Notes under the pieces: generated by a model
Told to the model about the DNA's origin: nothing
Databases searched by the model: none
The model's input: the letters and a program-made list of their open reading frames with translations, nothing else
Translations under genes and position numbers: made by a program
Assembly (NCBI GenBank): GCA_963556145.1
Contig: OY744469.1
Location: 6,172,767-6,236,766, forward strand
DNA length: 64,000 nt
Direction of reading: 5' to 3'
Source of the DNA: Hygrocybe punicea
Lineage: Eukaryota > Basidiomycota > Agaricomycetes > Agaricales > Hygrophoraceae
In this document: positions 34,498 to 45,544 of the stretch, in pieces
Layout: the number at the start of each line of letters is the position of its first letter
Position numbering within the stretch: position 1 is the first letter of the stretch

Positions 34498-36858
34498 ATG
34501 CCAAAAAAAGGTTCAAAAACCAAGCACCGCAATGAGACCCCAAGCCCCGTAGCCAAGTCTACGCGAGCCAATGCGACCAAAGCCACCAAAAACAACACTG
34601 GAGCGGCGGGAAAAAAAGGGAGAAAGTAAGTTACTTCTGGTCTCATTTCATACATTTATTCATGCTAATTCATTGTTCTAAGGATGAATTCTGCGCAGCG
34701 GGCACGTCAGGACGCTGCTGCCGCTGCTGCAGGGCCGCCGGCCACTTTGACTCAGTATGTTTTTTTTTCGTCATTTAATTAGCTAATTTGATTGTTAGCA
34801 CTGAGCGTGAGCTCGAACGGACCGGCACCACGGTCGCACCCCCCCAACGCAACCGATCAGCCTCGACAGCCATGGTCACTTTACCCCACCCCGGCCTCCT
34901 CACCTCAAGACGACTCCGGCGATCTGATCGCCATAATGGACCGGCGTCCACCACCAAGACCATAAACGCCTGTGCACGTGGCAAGAAAGACAACACGAGC
35001 AGCGAGGAGAGTGGGGAGAGTGGGCAGGAGAGCAGTGAGGACCGAGGCAAGCCCGACCCTGAGTCCAGCAGTGGCAGCGAGGACGATGAGGGGAATCAGA
35101 GTGAAGACGATGAGCAGAACGAGGACGAGGGCGAGGGTAACGAGGACCAGGACAATGAGGTTGATACAGACGAGGACGAGGACGACGGCACGCGGCATGG
35201 GGGTTAGACGAGAAACGGCCCATCGTGGGCGACAGGGGCCTGGCCATCCCCAGAACCAAGAGCGGGGACGACGAGGATCGGCCCCCAGCACGCATGAGCC
35301 CAGTCGCCACCCCAGCCACTCCAGGGACGAGGACGACCGGCACGAAGAGCGGGGTCCAGGGTCTAGCCACCCCGAGAACAAGGATGGCTCCCACCAAGAT
35401 TGGGAGCCACAAGGATTGACCCATGGCAAGGTCAAGCGCAGGCCCTTGATACCTGGCCACCCCGCGATCGAGGACGGCCCGCACCAAGAGTGGGGCCCAC
35501 AAGGCGTGGACAAGCCCAGGCCCTCGGTGCCTGGCCACCCCGCGAACGCGATCGAGGATGGCCTGCACCAAGAGTGGGGCCCACAAGGTGTGGACAAGCC
35601 CAGGCCCTCGGTGCCTGGCTACCCTGCAAACGCGATTGAGGACGGCCCACACCAAGAGTGGGGACTACGAGGATTGGCCCATGGCATGGACAAGCCCAGG
35701 CCCGCGGTGCCTGGCCATCCTGCGACCGACTTCAGTATGAACAGTCGGCCTCCTTCTCCTGTCCTTGACCAAGGTGCTTCTCGCACTGAAGGGGGGACCT
35801 TTCGGGGTCGTGCTCTGGGTAATGTTTTCAACATGGCTGATGCGCCAGATCTGGGTACAGATTATCCTAAAACCTGGGCACCAATTACTGGTAGAGTTCT
35901 ACTGTATACTAGTCGTGATGTTGGTGTCCAGCCAACATTCTCAATCAAACACCGTATCACCCCTCACCTTGGTCCCATTCTTCAAAAACTTGCAGATAGG
36001 TACTCTCCAATTAGATGTAAGACTTCTGCCATTCTGTTAGATATTTTATCTGACACAATTTCCAGGTTTTGACAGACGTATTTATGTTATGGATGATGAT
36101 ATTTGGTCTGCAAAAACGCGCTACTCCAAGGCTCTTGATGATGAGGAGCTTGTAGTTTGGAAACCTGAGAAAGGAGAGTTGGTGCTACCCATGTTGATTG
36201 TAAGGTGGTTTTTTGATTCAGTATATTCAACATCTGATAATCCTGTCAGGATGAGAATGAGAACCCTCTGGCTATGGCTCAAATCAGCTCTTCTCATACT
36301 GGTCCAGTTTTGCCTGCTCCTGTTGCTGGGTCTTCTTTGATATTCCGAGAGGAACTCATGAGGAAACTTGACATCCCAGCCCATCTTACTGATCGCACTG
36401 ATATCAGTCTTCACCATTCCTATCAGAAATACAAAGCATATGAGGATGCTAGCACCAAATTGGCTTTCATGGTTGCGGATAAGCTGTGGTTGGGTAGAAG
36501 GCCTTCATCTGCTGAGCTGATTGAGGTTTTCATTGCAAAGACCAGGTTCTGGACCAACTATAAGCCTGCTTTTTCTAGGATGGTAGAATATCCAGAGATG
36601 GAGATGTGGCTCAATGGAGATGCAGGAGCAGGTAGTGATGTTGAGGTGTGGGGTTATCAAAAGGGACAGTATTTTTTCCCTGATTTGCTTTCATATGTGA
36701 AGAATGGTGGACCATTGGTGACAAAAACTAAGGACTTGGGTAAAGGGAAAGGGAAAGCCAAAGAGGTGGAGGGAAAAGAGAAGATGGAGAGAAAGGCTAA
36801 GGATGAGGGGAAGCAGCAGAAAAAGCAAAGGCGATCTGATGGTCAAAAATGTCGCTAG
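34498..36858 (+). CDS. Unrecognised repeat-bearing gene of the CxC element
   Basis: The first exon (from ATG 34498) is Lys-rich (MPKKGSKTKHR, KSTRANATKATKNN); introns of about 50-55 bases with GTAAGT and GTATGT donors link it to MNSAQRARQDAAAAAAG (34683) and to TERELERTGTTVAPPQ (34800). An acidic Ser/Glu tract follows (34990-35200). A second frame (35217-36010) has a tandem repeat of about 26-32 residues (EDGPHQEWGPQGVDKPRPSV). A third region holds MADAPDLGTDYPKTWAPITG (35833), MDDDIWSAKTRYSKALDDEE (36089) and a 195-residue C-terminal part (36274-36858) with a Lys-rich tail. Exact splicing is unclear and one join near 36070 needs a frame change. I recognise no domain. It precedes the CxC gene in the same direction. 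Confidence 0.45.
35449..35716 (+). repeat. In-frame minisatellite coding for a repeat of about 26-32 residues
   Basis: Units begin CCTGGCCACCC and contain CACCAAGAGTGGGG and GACAAGCCCAGGCCC. Unit starts are near 35450, 35529, 35613 and 35709. The lengths (about 78 to 96 bp) are multiples of three, which keeps the frame open. Confidence 0.75.
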
Positions 36859-36920
36859 TAAGTATAAACTTTATGCCACATGGTGCTTTGCATTTATGAA
36901 GTTACAGTGATTGCTCTCCT

Positions 36921-37362
36921 TTGCTGCACCTGTGGACTGCATTGCAGCTGCTATTGGTTATGATCCTTGACCTTTTGATCTCATGCAGTGGAAGACATTG
37001 GATTACCATGTCTTTGGTGATCCTGGAATTAGGATCTATGCCAATGTTGGTATCTGCCCTGCCAGATCAAGATCCATTCCCAAATATCACCTTCAAGCTT
37101 TTCAGCCAATTCATTACTGAAGAGTTCAGTTCCAAAATTTCCCTAGGAACTGTGCTGATTGTGCTGTTCAGCTTGGTGGAGAATCCAGAATTGTTGAATC
37201 TGCATGCTAGACAACAGCATCCCACTTATCCTGGAGAAAAGAAGTTCACCTCAACAGGCTGGATAAAGGCAATGGCACGTGCTATGGAAAAATGACTTGG
37301 CCATGATGCCAGCAAGTTATTTCACAGGGACGAAAGAAAGGAGGACTTGACTGAGGATACGT
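36921..37362 (+). pseudogene. CxC5/CxC6 transposase-like gene, piece 1 of 3
   Basis: N-terminal part of the KDZ-associated CxC gene. The frame reads ITFKLFSQFITEEFSSKISL and continues past a TGA at 37293-37295 (probably from CGA) into LGHDASKLFHRDERKEDLTE. It is cut at ACG T by the LTR element and rejoined at 39968 once one ACGT copy is removed (..TEDT-FTTGIGHK..). Assignment of this N-terminal part to the gene rests on that clean join and on context; no motif is diagnostic here. The true start was not found. Confidence 0.6.
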
Positions 37363-37517
37363 TGGAGAGGTGCCGATGGGCTAGCAGGGAGTCCTCTAGC
37401 TCAATCACTAAGCTCGAGTCACTAAGATCAATCCTGATCCTACTGACTACCAAACAGAGCTATCTACTGAATCCAACCGTGGGAAGGTCACGTGATCTAC
37501 CAGATCTCCCTACCACA
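37363..37517 (-). repeat. LTR (3' LTR in element orientation)
   Basis: 155 bp, direct copy of 39813-39967. Bounded outside by ACGT and inside by the polypurine tract. Confidence 0.88.
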
Positions 37518-37680
37518 TGTCCCCTCCTCCAAAATGGCAGCGTCCCCGCTGCCAGCGAAAGAGAAAAGAGGGAGACAGAAAGACAAGAAGAGAGATGGAA
37601 AGGAATAACAAAAATGGAAAAGAAATGGACAAGAGTCATATAGGGAAAGCAATGGGAAAAAAGAAGAATATTAAAAATGC

Positions 37681-39630
37681 CTATCTTGGCTTCTTCCAAC
37701 CTAGGGCCTGGAGAGCTCTACTCAAGTCTGAGAGACGAGGGTCCTGGTCCCAGTCGAGACAGGTAGATCTCGGGGCAGTTGGGTATGTCGTGTGGAAAGG
37801 CTTCATGAAGATGGGTCGGCCAGGTGCGATGCCAGATGGGTGGGATCGTGTGAATGCTGGACCAGGTGGTCTTGTGTATATGCAGCGAGCTCGAGGGCGT
37901 GCGTGGCGTTGTCGAATACGACGTTGAAGGGTGGCGAAGGGCCGTCGGTTGTCGGAGAAGAGTCCTGAAAGGTCGCGAGGTAGGTATTTGGCTGGGAAAA
38001 CGGGGCGAAGTGGGATCGTCGCGGCGTCTTCAGCCCAGTCGAACCGCATAGGTTGTGCTGGTGTAGACGTTGGGGCGGGGTTGGGCACACGAACGGAGCC
38101 GTCCACGGTCTCCTCTTGGTCCGTCTCGTCGTCGCCTCGGCGCATGCCCCCGTTCGTCTTTGGGGCGGCCTCGCTCGTCTCGCCTCCTCTTGGTGTCATT
38201 GTCTCCTCTTTCTTCGTGCTGTCTCCTTCCCTCTCATTCCTTTCGTTCGCGTACACGCCGGTTCGTGTTTCGACGTCGCTTGGCTTTGGGGGTCGCATTG
38301 GCGACGTCTGGACGGCGACGTCGTGTCTTTGGGCTTGCGTGGGCGTGGACTGACTGGGCACTGGTGCCGGCGTGGTGGATTCACGGTCTGAGACGCGTAT
38401 GGACGCGTTTTGTAGCGGGGGTGTTGATTCTTGAGCGGGTGGGCTTGTTGGGACACGCTGGGACGCGTTTCTGTGCGTGAACGGGGCCGTTTGGGTGGGC
38501 ATTGGGACATGGAAGGCGTCGCGTTCAGTGTTGGGCGACGGGGAACGTGCTGGGACGTGTGGGGCCGTTCTCGTCGCGTGTGTGTGGGCTGGTACTTCGA
38601 TACGCGGTGGTTCTGATGACGTGGCACGTCCTGGTGCAGCAGGGGTCGTTTTTGGCGAGGGTGGGTAAGCTGGAGCTTGCTGAGACGCGTTTCTGCGTGC
38701 GCGTGGGGCCGTGTGAGTGTTCTTATGTGCACTGGGTGCCGGTGGATGCGCTTGCGGCTCGTCCGTTTGTACTGACGCGAACACGAAGGTGTGTGGGGTC
38801 GTTTGGGCTGACTTTGACGTGTGGCGCGTAGTTTTCGGTGTGGGGGCACAGGTGGGGGCCGGTGATATGTAGACTTGCGGCGTCGTTGACGCAGACGCGT
38901 GGATGGACGGTTCTGTCTGGGTCGACGTGTGGTGTGTCGTTTTCGGAGTGAGCGGGTGAGCTGGGGTTCTGGTTGCGGCTGAGCCGATGGACAGCGTTGT
39001 CTGTATGCTTGTAGCAGTGTAGGCGAGTGCCGTTTGGGTCGACGTGGATGCATAGATGGGCCGATTATGTTGGGTTGGCGGTTCCGTTTGTGTTGTTGCT
39101 GATATTTTCACTAGCAGTGTGCTGGTTTGCGCGGTGTCAGGCGATTGGCAGGCTGCATCCGAACAGCCATCGTTGTACCCTTCGGTATAGCCGTCGTATT
39201 GGCCAAAGTCCTTGCCATCCTCATACCCTGCTTCGTATCCTACCAATCGGCCATCGTCGTAGGCTCTTCGTTGGTCTTCATCTGCTTTCACGGCTCTTTT
39301 GGATGCTTGTTCGGCTGTTGTCAATTGTCCAAGAGCAAATGCGATCTCGAAAAATTCTTTTAAGGCATTGGCCTTGTCGAATGAAGCGTCGAACTCGTTG
39401 ACGGCAGCTTTGTGGATGTTATCTTTATATTCGACCGTGTATTTGTCTATCGTAGTCGATTCGCTAAGTGTGGTAGCTCGAGTTGGCTTGACATGGTGTG
39501 TGGCTTTTGCTTTCTTTGTAGCAGCTTTTTTGTTGCTGGGGCCTGGCATGTCGATTGCGAAAAGTAAGAGAGCTGGGATGCAAATGTGAAACGCGAGGAC
39601 GCAGGGTGTAAAACGCGGAGATGCAGGCAT
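37681..39630 (-). CDS. Gag-like ORF of the small LTR retrotransposon
   Basis: A single 649-residue frame fills the element between primer site and polypurine tract. An alternative start is MPGPSNKKAATKKAK, 27 residues in, which would drop a hydrophobic N-terminal stretch. An acidic/aromatic stretch with Tyr-Gly-Asp repeats (GYEAGYEDGKDFGQYDGYTE, about residues 130-155) is followed by a long Thr/Pro/Ala/Gln-rich tract with recurring STQT, HTSTQTEPS and similar repeats (about 190-480). The C-terminal part (DWAEDAATIPLRPVFPAKYL) is more conserved-looking. I see no zinc knuckle, protease or polymerase. Position suggests a Gag-like structural protein, but no family can be named. The frame is open with no lesion, which suggests recent activity. 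Confidence 0.6.
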   Translation of the reverse strand: MPASPRFTPCVLAFHICIPALLLFAIDMPGPSNKKAATKKAKATHHVKPTRATTLSESTTIDKYTVEYKDNIHKAAVNEFDASFDKANALKEFFEIAFALGQLTTAEQASKRAVKADEDQRRAYDDGRLVGYEAGYEDGKDFGQYDGYTEGYNDGCSDAACQSPDTAQTSTLLVKISATTQTEPPTQHNRPIYASTSTQTALAYTATSIQTTLSIGSAATRTPAHPLTPKTTHHTSTQTEPSIHASASTTPQVYISPAPTCAPTPKTTRHTSKSAQTTPHTFVFASVQTDEPQAHPPAPSAHKNTHTAPRARRNASQQAPAYPPSPKTTPAAPGRATSSEPPRIEVPAHTHATRTAPHVPARSPSPNTERDAFHVPMPTQTAPFTHRNASQRVPTSPPAQESTPPLQNASIRVSDRESTTPAPVPSQSTPTQAQRHDVAVQTSPMRPPKPSDVETRTGVYANERNEREGDSTKKEETMTPRGGETSEAAPKTNGGMRRGDDETDQEETVDGSVRVPNPAPTSTPAQPMRFDWAEDAATIPLRPVFPAKYLPRDLSGLFSDNRRPFATLQRRIRQRHARPRARCIYTRPPGPAFTRSHPSGIAPGRPIFMKPFHTTYPTAPRSTCLDWDQDPRLSDLSRALQALGWKKPR

Positions 39631-39812
39631 GAAACCTTAGAGACGCAGAGAGGCAAAGACGCAAAATGCGGGAACGCAAAATCACTGAAACGCTAAGACG
39701 CTGGACGCTGAGACACTAAGATACTGAGACAAAAGCACCAAAGAGACTTGGGATGCAACAAGAAAGCAGGAGCAGGCGTGTTAAAGGTCGAATCACGCTC
39801 TCATCACCACGA

Positions 39813-39967
39813 TGGAGAGGTGCCGATGGGCTAGCAGGGAGTCCTCTAGCTCAATCGCTAAGCTCGAGTCACTAAGATCAATCCTGATCCTACTGACTAC
39901 TAAACAGAGCTATCTACTGAATCCAACCGTGGGAAGGTCACGTGATCTACCAGATCTCCCTACCACA
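39813..39967 (-). repeat. LTR (5' LTR in element orientation)
   Basis: 155 bp, pair of 37363-37517. The tRNA-complementary primer site begins three bases outside it at 39809, reading leftwards. Confidence 0.88.
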
Positions 39968-40030
39968 ACGTTCACCACTGGCATTGGTCATAAGCTGGAT
40001 GCTTTGGCCAAACTACTAGATCTGGATCCA
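39968..40030 (+). pseudogene. CxC5/CxC6 transposase-like gene, piece 2 of 3
   Basis: A 63-base exon fragment, FTTGIGHKLDALAKLLDLDP, caught between the LTR element and the Plavaka element. It joins left to piece 1 (37362) and right to TGTCCCTATGATGG at 51229, giving DLDP-CPYDGDGQFRGKL in one frame. Confidence 0.7.
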
Positions 40031-40524
40031 TCAGGAAAAACACTAATGCTCTGAGGCACTCTGAGAGAGTCTCAGAGCCGCTCAGAGTGAGGAAAGCACC
40101 AAAGCCGCCAGAGCACTCTGAGTGGCTCTGAGAGCAACCTGCTTGAGGCTCTCTGCTCTGAGAGCACTTTAGAGCACTTTAGAGCAGCGTTAGAGCTGTG
40201 TTTGAGCTGTACAGAGTGCTCTGAAAGCCTGGTTTTTCTGCTTTTATTTACTCTGATTTACTCTGATTCACCCAGATATAAGTCATCTAAATTTGAATAT
40301 AGTAAATGCAACATTGGTGGAAAGAGACTTCTAAATAATGAGCAAAGGAGAAAGAACTCTTCTGAGCAGCCACTGCACTTCTATACCAATGCTGATTGTT
40401 CCAGCTGCGCGAAATCAACGTCATCGAGATCCCTGTTTTCTGTGTCTTGAGCATGAATTGCGGCGTATTTGGAGTTTTTCCTGTGGAAATGTGCATCAGA
40501 AACATCCTCCTGGTTAAACACTTC

Positions 40525-42318
40525 CTACATGACGGTCTGAAACAAGGTCTTCATCTTCTTCTCCGTCCACGTTGGAGACTTCTTCTTCAAAGTTCCCCAT
40601 GTAGCTTGATGATGAGCATATCTACTCAGATCACACTTTAAGATAACTTAGCATATCAGTAGTTTCATCACTTTACCTTGAACTAGCGACTTCATGGCTG
40701 AATTGTAAGTGGATATACTCCCCGCTCGCCCACTCCATCAATGCATTCTCAACCTAGGGTAAAGGTTATCCAGTTGTACACATCATGTGAAGTGACATAA
40801 ACACGTACCACAGTAACAACTGCCAGGATTACAGCCTCCGGTATCTTCTTCTGAGCGACCATGGCCATATATGCTTGGATATCAGCCTTACCCTTTCCAC
40901 ACCACTGAGTTCTGATGATGTCGCCAATTATAGGATGACCAAATGGCTCTGGATTTACCACTTCTCATTTCTGTTTTGTGAGAATGGCCCATCAGTCTTC
41001 TCTCATTGAAAGCGTATTGAAACTTGCCTCCATGTTGACTTCACCACGTGTGAACTTCAACCCATCCAAAACCCAACATATCGCATTCTCTATTTCACTT
41101 TTTGACATGTCACCTGGAATGCCAAAGTGGCCAGCAATGCCGGCTTTGGCCTTTGCCTTGAGGTCGCCCCTTAAACCAGTTATCGCGTAACCAACCTGAT
41201 CACCGTGTTAGCTCAACAGCCTACAACCTCACCTGAAAACCCACGTATTCCATCAAATTATCCTGATAATCTGGATCATCACGCGCCTTTTCCAAAGCTT
41301 CACGAAGCGACTGACTATCCTTCACAGCTTGTTGAATGGATTCCCAAATGAAGGCATCCTTGTCCTTAGGGAATGCATGGGTCAAAGCAATCTTCTCTCT
41401 TGCCATAGATTTGCCTGCATTTGCTAGACGCATTCCTCATGGTGTGAAATTGTTCTTGGTTAGCTTTTCAGAGTGCCCCAGCTGAGATGTAGTGGTACGA
41501 GATGCCAGGTGCCGCTGGGAGCGTGTACCCCTCCTGGATGTCTGGCCCTGGTCTTCATCTTCAAAGGTAACAGCGATCTATAATTGACCTTTAGCAGTAC
41601 TATGCTCCCTATCATGAAGAGATTACCTACACTGTTTCCTATCACATTCTCATCCAGGCATCCATTCTGCTCATTCATATTCGCATTCTCATCGTCTGGA
41701 AGAAGGGTTAACATGCAGTAATTTGAAAAGGAGGAGACCGACGGTTGAAGTCATCATCGTCACCCAGCAGCTCATCACCCAGAACGGCATGCAGGTCTTC
41801 CTCATTAGTGTCCAGGACTAGATTTAACTTGTGCTTCTTGCCTGTAGGAACTCTCTCCTCTTCCTCGTCGCTGTCCAGGACTACGTTTAACTTCTGCTTC
41901 TTGCCCGTAGGAACTCTCTCCCCTTCCTCATCCTCACTATCATCCTCCTCAGCCATCATCTTCGCATTGCGCTTGCGTACCACTCCGTGTAGTTGTTAAT
42001 AAATATAAGTAAAAACATGATAAATGTGAACGTATGTGCATCTTCTTCCTCCTGCAACTGAGCAGCTGATTGTGACTTCATCTTAGCCTGAAACTGCTTC
42101 CAGAGCTTCAAGTCAGCAGTAGACAGGTTATCAATTGAGATACTTGAAGAATCAATTGCAGAGTCATCCTGAGATTCATCGTTGGCACGAGGCTTTGATT
42201 TTGGTTTGGGTTTGGGTTTTGGTTTAGGCTTGGGCTTGGGCTTCGAAACAGGCTCCGTTGCCTTCACACCATGTGAAGAAGCTGAGAGCTTCCCGCCTTT
42301 GGATGTCGACCTTGTCAT
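40525..42318 (-). CDS. DUF6532-like nuclear protein in the Plavaka element
   Basis: Starts at ATG 42318 with a low-complexity Lys/Pro repeat (KPKPKPKPKPKPK) and a Ser/Asp-rich stretch, then a second acidic block with two GERVPTGKKQKLN-type repeats (41860-41983). The C-terminal half has the DUF6532 pattern: EYVGFQ, HFGIPGDMSKSEIENAICWV (about 41100), EPFGHPIIGDIIRTQWCGKG (about 40930), MAMVAQKKIPEAVILAVVTV (about 40840) and NALMEWASGEYIHLQFSHEV (about 40720). At least six exons are needed, with short introns. A stop near 41430 (TGA before MRLANAGK) lies either in an intron or is a lesion. DUF6532 proteins are common in agaricomycetes; their role is unknown. The span ends at TAG 40525-40527 after a plausible last exon. 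Confidence 0.6.
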
Positions 42319-42408
42319 GAGGTAATGAAAGTTGGAAAGTCAACCGAAAGTCAACCTAAACACACCAAGGACAAACAAATAAAAAGTCAATTGGCGTAAA
42401 TAAAATTA

Positions 42409-45400
42409 TCAATACATGTAATCGTGTCCCATCCAATGATTACGATTATCTACCCAACTCTGCCCTGCGTTGTCTGAATGTAGAACTATAGATGCCCTGA
42501 CACCCTGATAGTGGAGATTGAAGTGAGTGATTTTACCGGAGGGAAAGACCACAACGTCGCCGTTACGCAAGCGCACCACCAAACCCAGTTCCTGTAAACA
42601 AAGCTCACCACCTACATGATCTCCTATAACCAAAACCAGACAGACACGGTGATCCTTCACGTCCCTGTGACAGCGTGTGATGGCATTGATGTTAAGGACG
42701 AAACCGCCGAATGGATGAGAGGGAGAAGCTTCCTTGCCAGGAAGCACGTCCACAAACATGGAAAGATCTTCATAAATTTCAGGAAGTCGTCCAGTCAGCT
42801 AATAGGATCACATGAGTACTCCCAGAGCAGGAAAATAAAGTGACAATGAAATTAACCTTTTCTTCTACCCACCAAAAAAACTCTTCGAAGGAATTGCAAA
42901 GGTTGGTATATTCTCTAGTATGTTCCATGAGCTCCTTAGAGACTCTAGGAATGAGTTGATAGTAATTCGTCTTAGAGGCCCCTTTGCGACGTAGCAGGTA
43001 AGGGTGCACGTCAGACGGTGCACCATCGCCCTATTCAAAGGCATCAGTAAGATTAGTAATTGTCCACACATGGTTCACCTACGCGTGGGCCGTTGCGAAT
43101 GTACATGTCTAGATGAATGGAGGGAAACTTAAACCCAAGTGAAGCAGCCGAACTATCCACGTGAACCAGGGAAGGGCCACTCTCGACAAGCAAGGCATTC
43201 CAAACGTTACGTTCCAACAATGTACGCATGTCCTGGGGCATATCACCCCAGACAAACACACCAAGTGAACCGTCTGAGCCATTGATACGAACTTCCTTAC
43301 TGTCAGCAGGTAGACATCAGCAAGTGATAACATGGAAAGAAAGGCTAAGTGGACCCCTCAAATATCTTTTCATCCATCAAAACATAGTTATTGGCTCCCT
43401 TCACCCCGTTGTCGTCGTATAGCTCAGACATCTAAAGGTACGATCAATTCCAGTACTTTGTGATGACTTCAAAGCCTTACCGTACGTGCAAAATCAGCAC
43501 TATCCTGGGGAACCTGGGCTGCAGCGGCATAGCTTCTTTGCTCATCCGTATAAAGTTTCCTAGCACCCTTTTCCCTGGGGTACGGAACCGCTAAGTTCTG
43601 TCTAGCTTGTTGATTGAAGCGTGTGTTCAGGACCGCGTAGTTGGGCGCCCAGTCGTCCGGAAAATGAAACTCATCTATCAGCAGAGGTGCCTGCAAGTTG
43701 TCAGAGTCACTGATGAGTGGATTTTGAGGGTTCGGGTTGTCACTGTCAGAATCAGAGAAGGGTGACGGTGGACGTTCGGAAGGAACCGATCCCCGCGATA
43801 CGTATGACAAGAGTAGATTCTGATTCATTACATGGAGAGGTGCTGGGTCAGCCGACGGCCCCACCTGAGGCTCTAGGCATTGCGCCCAGATTTCACGGTT
43901 CCGCGTGAGCGACATGAAAGAGCTATCGCGGTCAGATCACTATTTGATCAAGGGGTTAAACTGATCACTTACTTCTTTTGGATGCTGTCGAAAATTTTAT
44001 CTGACATATCCAAGTCAGAACAATCGACGTCTCCCATCATGTTGGTATCATTTAGCAGACTATGAGGGAACATTGTGGAAAGTCTTAAGGGGATGTTACG
44101 GCGCAGGTAGTCGATGAGTGGAATAAGGCGTTGGAAAATATCCTTCCCCGCATCACTATCTGATGAAAGACCTGAAAAGAGTCGAAAGAGGAGCAGATCC
44201 ACCGCTACTTACCTGGGTCAGGCCAGCAAAGCGCATTTGATATGGCGTAAATTTCGTCGAACTTCATCTGGGAAATTGCAGCCCTTTGGTTTTTGGTGGC
44301 TATAATCATTAGACAATAGACAGATCCTGCGAGGTGGCGGTTTCAGAGTCTGATGATAGGCAGAGGGACTACTCACCTGCGCCTGCAATCGAAGCGAACT
44401 TTGTGCCAATGCCTACCCACGTGCGAAATGTTGATAAAGATGGCCCTCCGTCCATTCCTGAGACGTAATGATGGAAGACGTTACCCGTAGACTTAAGCCC
44501 TTTCGTCCGCATGATGCTGGGAAGCTTGTGAGTATATGCAAGCACCTATAGTAAGGGCGACTCACTAGTCTGTTTTCGCAGCTAACTGTACCATATTAAT
44601 CATCATAATAAACTTGAGCCCCGCAGCCATTTCCAGGCTACGTTTGCATCGAAGGACGAGCGACTGCAGAGAATCCGTGACAAAAGCCGCGTTCTCGCCC
44701 TCCCAAACACCACCTGCCACCAAAGCTTGCATGGACTGGATCCAGGACCGTGTGGATGCGTTTGACAAGTTGCTGATCGCACCTTGTGATAGATTGGAGA
44801 TGGTCTCAGAGGCACGAGCTCCCAAAATGTGAACCGGCTGATCTGTGACCTCCCAACCCTTTTGCTGCTTCCCTTTGCTCTTGGTCTTTTTCCGGTGCTT
44901 CGTACCCCCTCGGTTGCACTCACCGTTCCGGTTAACTGCGGATGCTGTGGTGGCACCGTAAGGATTTGAGTCTTTCCGCCTATCAATACGGTTCGAACGG
45001 CGTAGCTCCGAACTGTTTACGTTGATATAGCAGCCAGGTAGCCGTGCAGGTGAGTCTTCTGGTGCGTCGTATATGGCTTCGGCGTTAGCATCTCCGGTGA
45101 CCTGGATGTGGGAAGCATCAGACGCCTAAGGAATGACTTCCACCAAAAAGCACTCACAACAATGGAATAAGCCGCATCCGTATCGAGGTTAGCAGTCTGT
45201 GAGAAGGAGTGGAGCTGAACATGTGAACGGTCAGATGTCCCAGGGATGGAAATTCTCACCTTATCTGCAATGATGTGAGCAGTGCCATGGCCAAATCCCT
45301 GCTGGTTAATATTGAGACAGGGCCTATCTGCCACGGCAGCAACAGAAAAGTGCGGCAGGGTTTCAGGTTGAAGGGCGACTAAAGGAGTAGCGTACGTCGG

Positions 45401-45523
45401 AAACGTTGGTGAATATAATGATTCCAGTTTCTGGTATATTGCAAATATTCCTGGTGGAAGACTGTCAGTGCGTTCACGGAAGAAATGAAGTAGGTCCATG
45501 AGCTCCGTCGGAGAAACGTCCAT
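42409..45523 (-). CDS. TET/JBP-family 2OG-Fe(II) dioxygenase
   Basis: A multi-exon gene on the minus strand. The last exon (42409-42759) has the TET/JBP core: INAITRCHRDVKDHRVCLVL with the HxD iron ligands, IGDHVGGELCLQELGLVVRL, then the distal His and the 2OG-binding Arg in ITHFNLHYQGVRASIVLHSD. Members oxidise 5-methylcytosine or thymine in DNA. Upstream exons encode MDVSPTELMDLLHFFRER (start, ATG 45523), a long region with SQTANLDTDAAYSIV, and LDMYIRNGPR and RVSKELMEHTREYTN nearer the catalytic part. I found no stop that introns do not explain, so it may be intact. It sits in a Plavaka element; fungal TET/JBP expansions linked to such transposons are known. Exon limits of the middle part are approximate. 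Confidence 0.82.
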
Positions 45524-45544
45524 AGTAAGTACGCGCTGCAGCGA

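Larger units (their letters stand above)
37363..39967 (-). mobile_element. 2.6-kb LTR retrotransposon with one ORF, minus orientation
   Basis: Two 155-bp direct repeats (37363-37517, 39813-39967) differ at only two or three positions seen. Read on the minus strand they start TGTGGTAG and end CTCCA. ACGT flanks the element (37359-37362, 39968-39971). In minus orientation the primer-binding site is TGGTGATGAGAGCGTGATTC, three bases after the LTR, and its complement (39788-39809) has the layout of a tRNA 3' end: TCGAAT loop, CACGC, TCTCATC, A, CCA. A polypurine tract GGAGGAGGGGACA lies just before the other LTR (37518-37530). There is no RT or integrase, so it is non-autonomous. Confidence 0.88.

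Noticed and set aside
34900..35655. Minus-strand frames of 230-251 residues opposite the repeat-bearing gene
   Set aside because: Shadow frames of the GC-rich minisatellite on the plus strand; no start context, intron or domain support.
38196..39053. A 285-residue second frame within the small LTR element
   Set aside because: Overlaps the 649-residue frame on the same strand and reads as Arg/Pro/His low complexity, so it is a shifted reading of the Thr/Pro repeats.
39788..39809. tRNA-like 3' end (T-loop, acceptor strand, CCA)
   Set aside because: Only the 3' 22 bases are present, CCA is encoded, and it sits three bases inside an LTR; it is a primer-binding site, not a tRNA gene.
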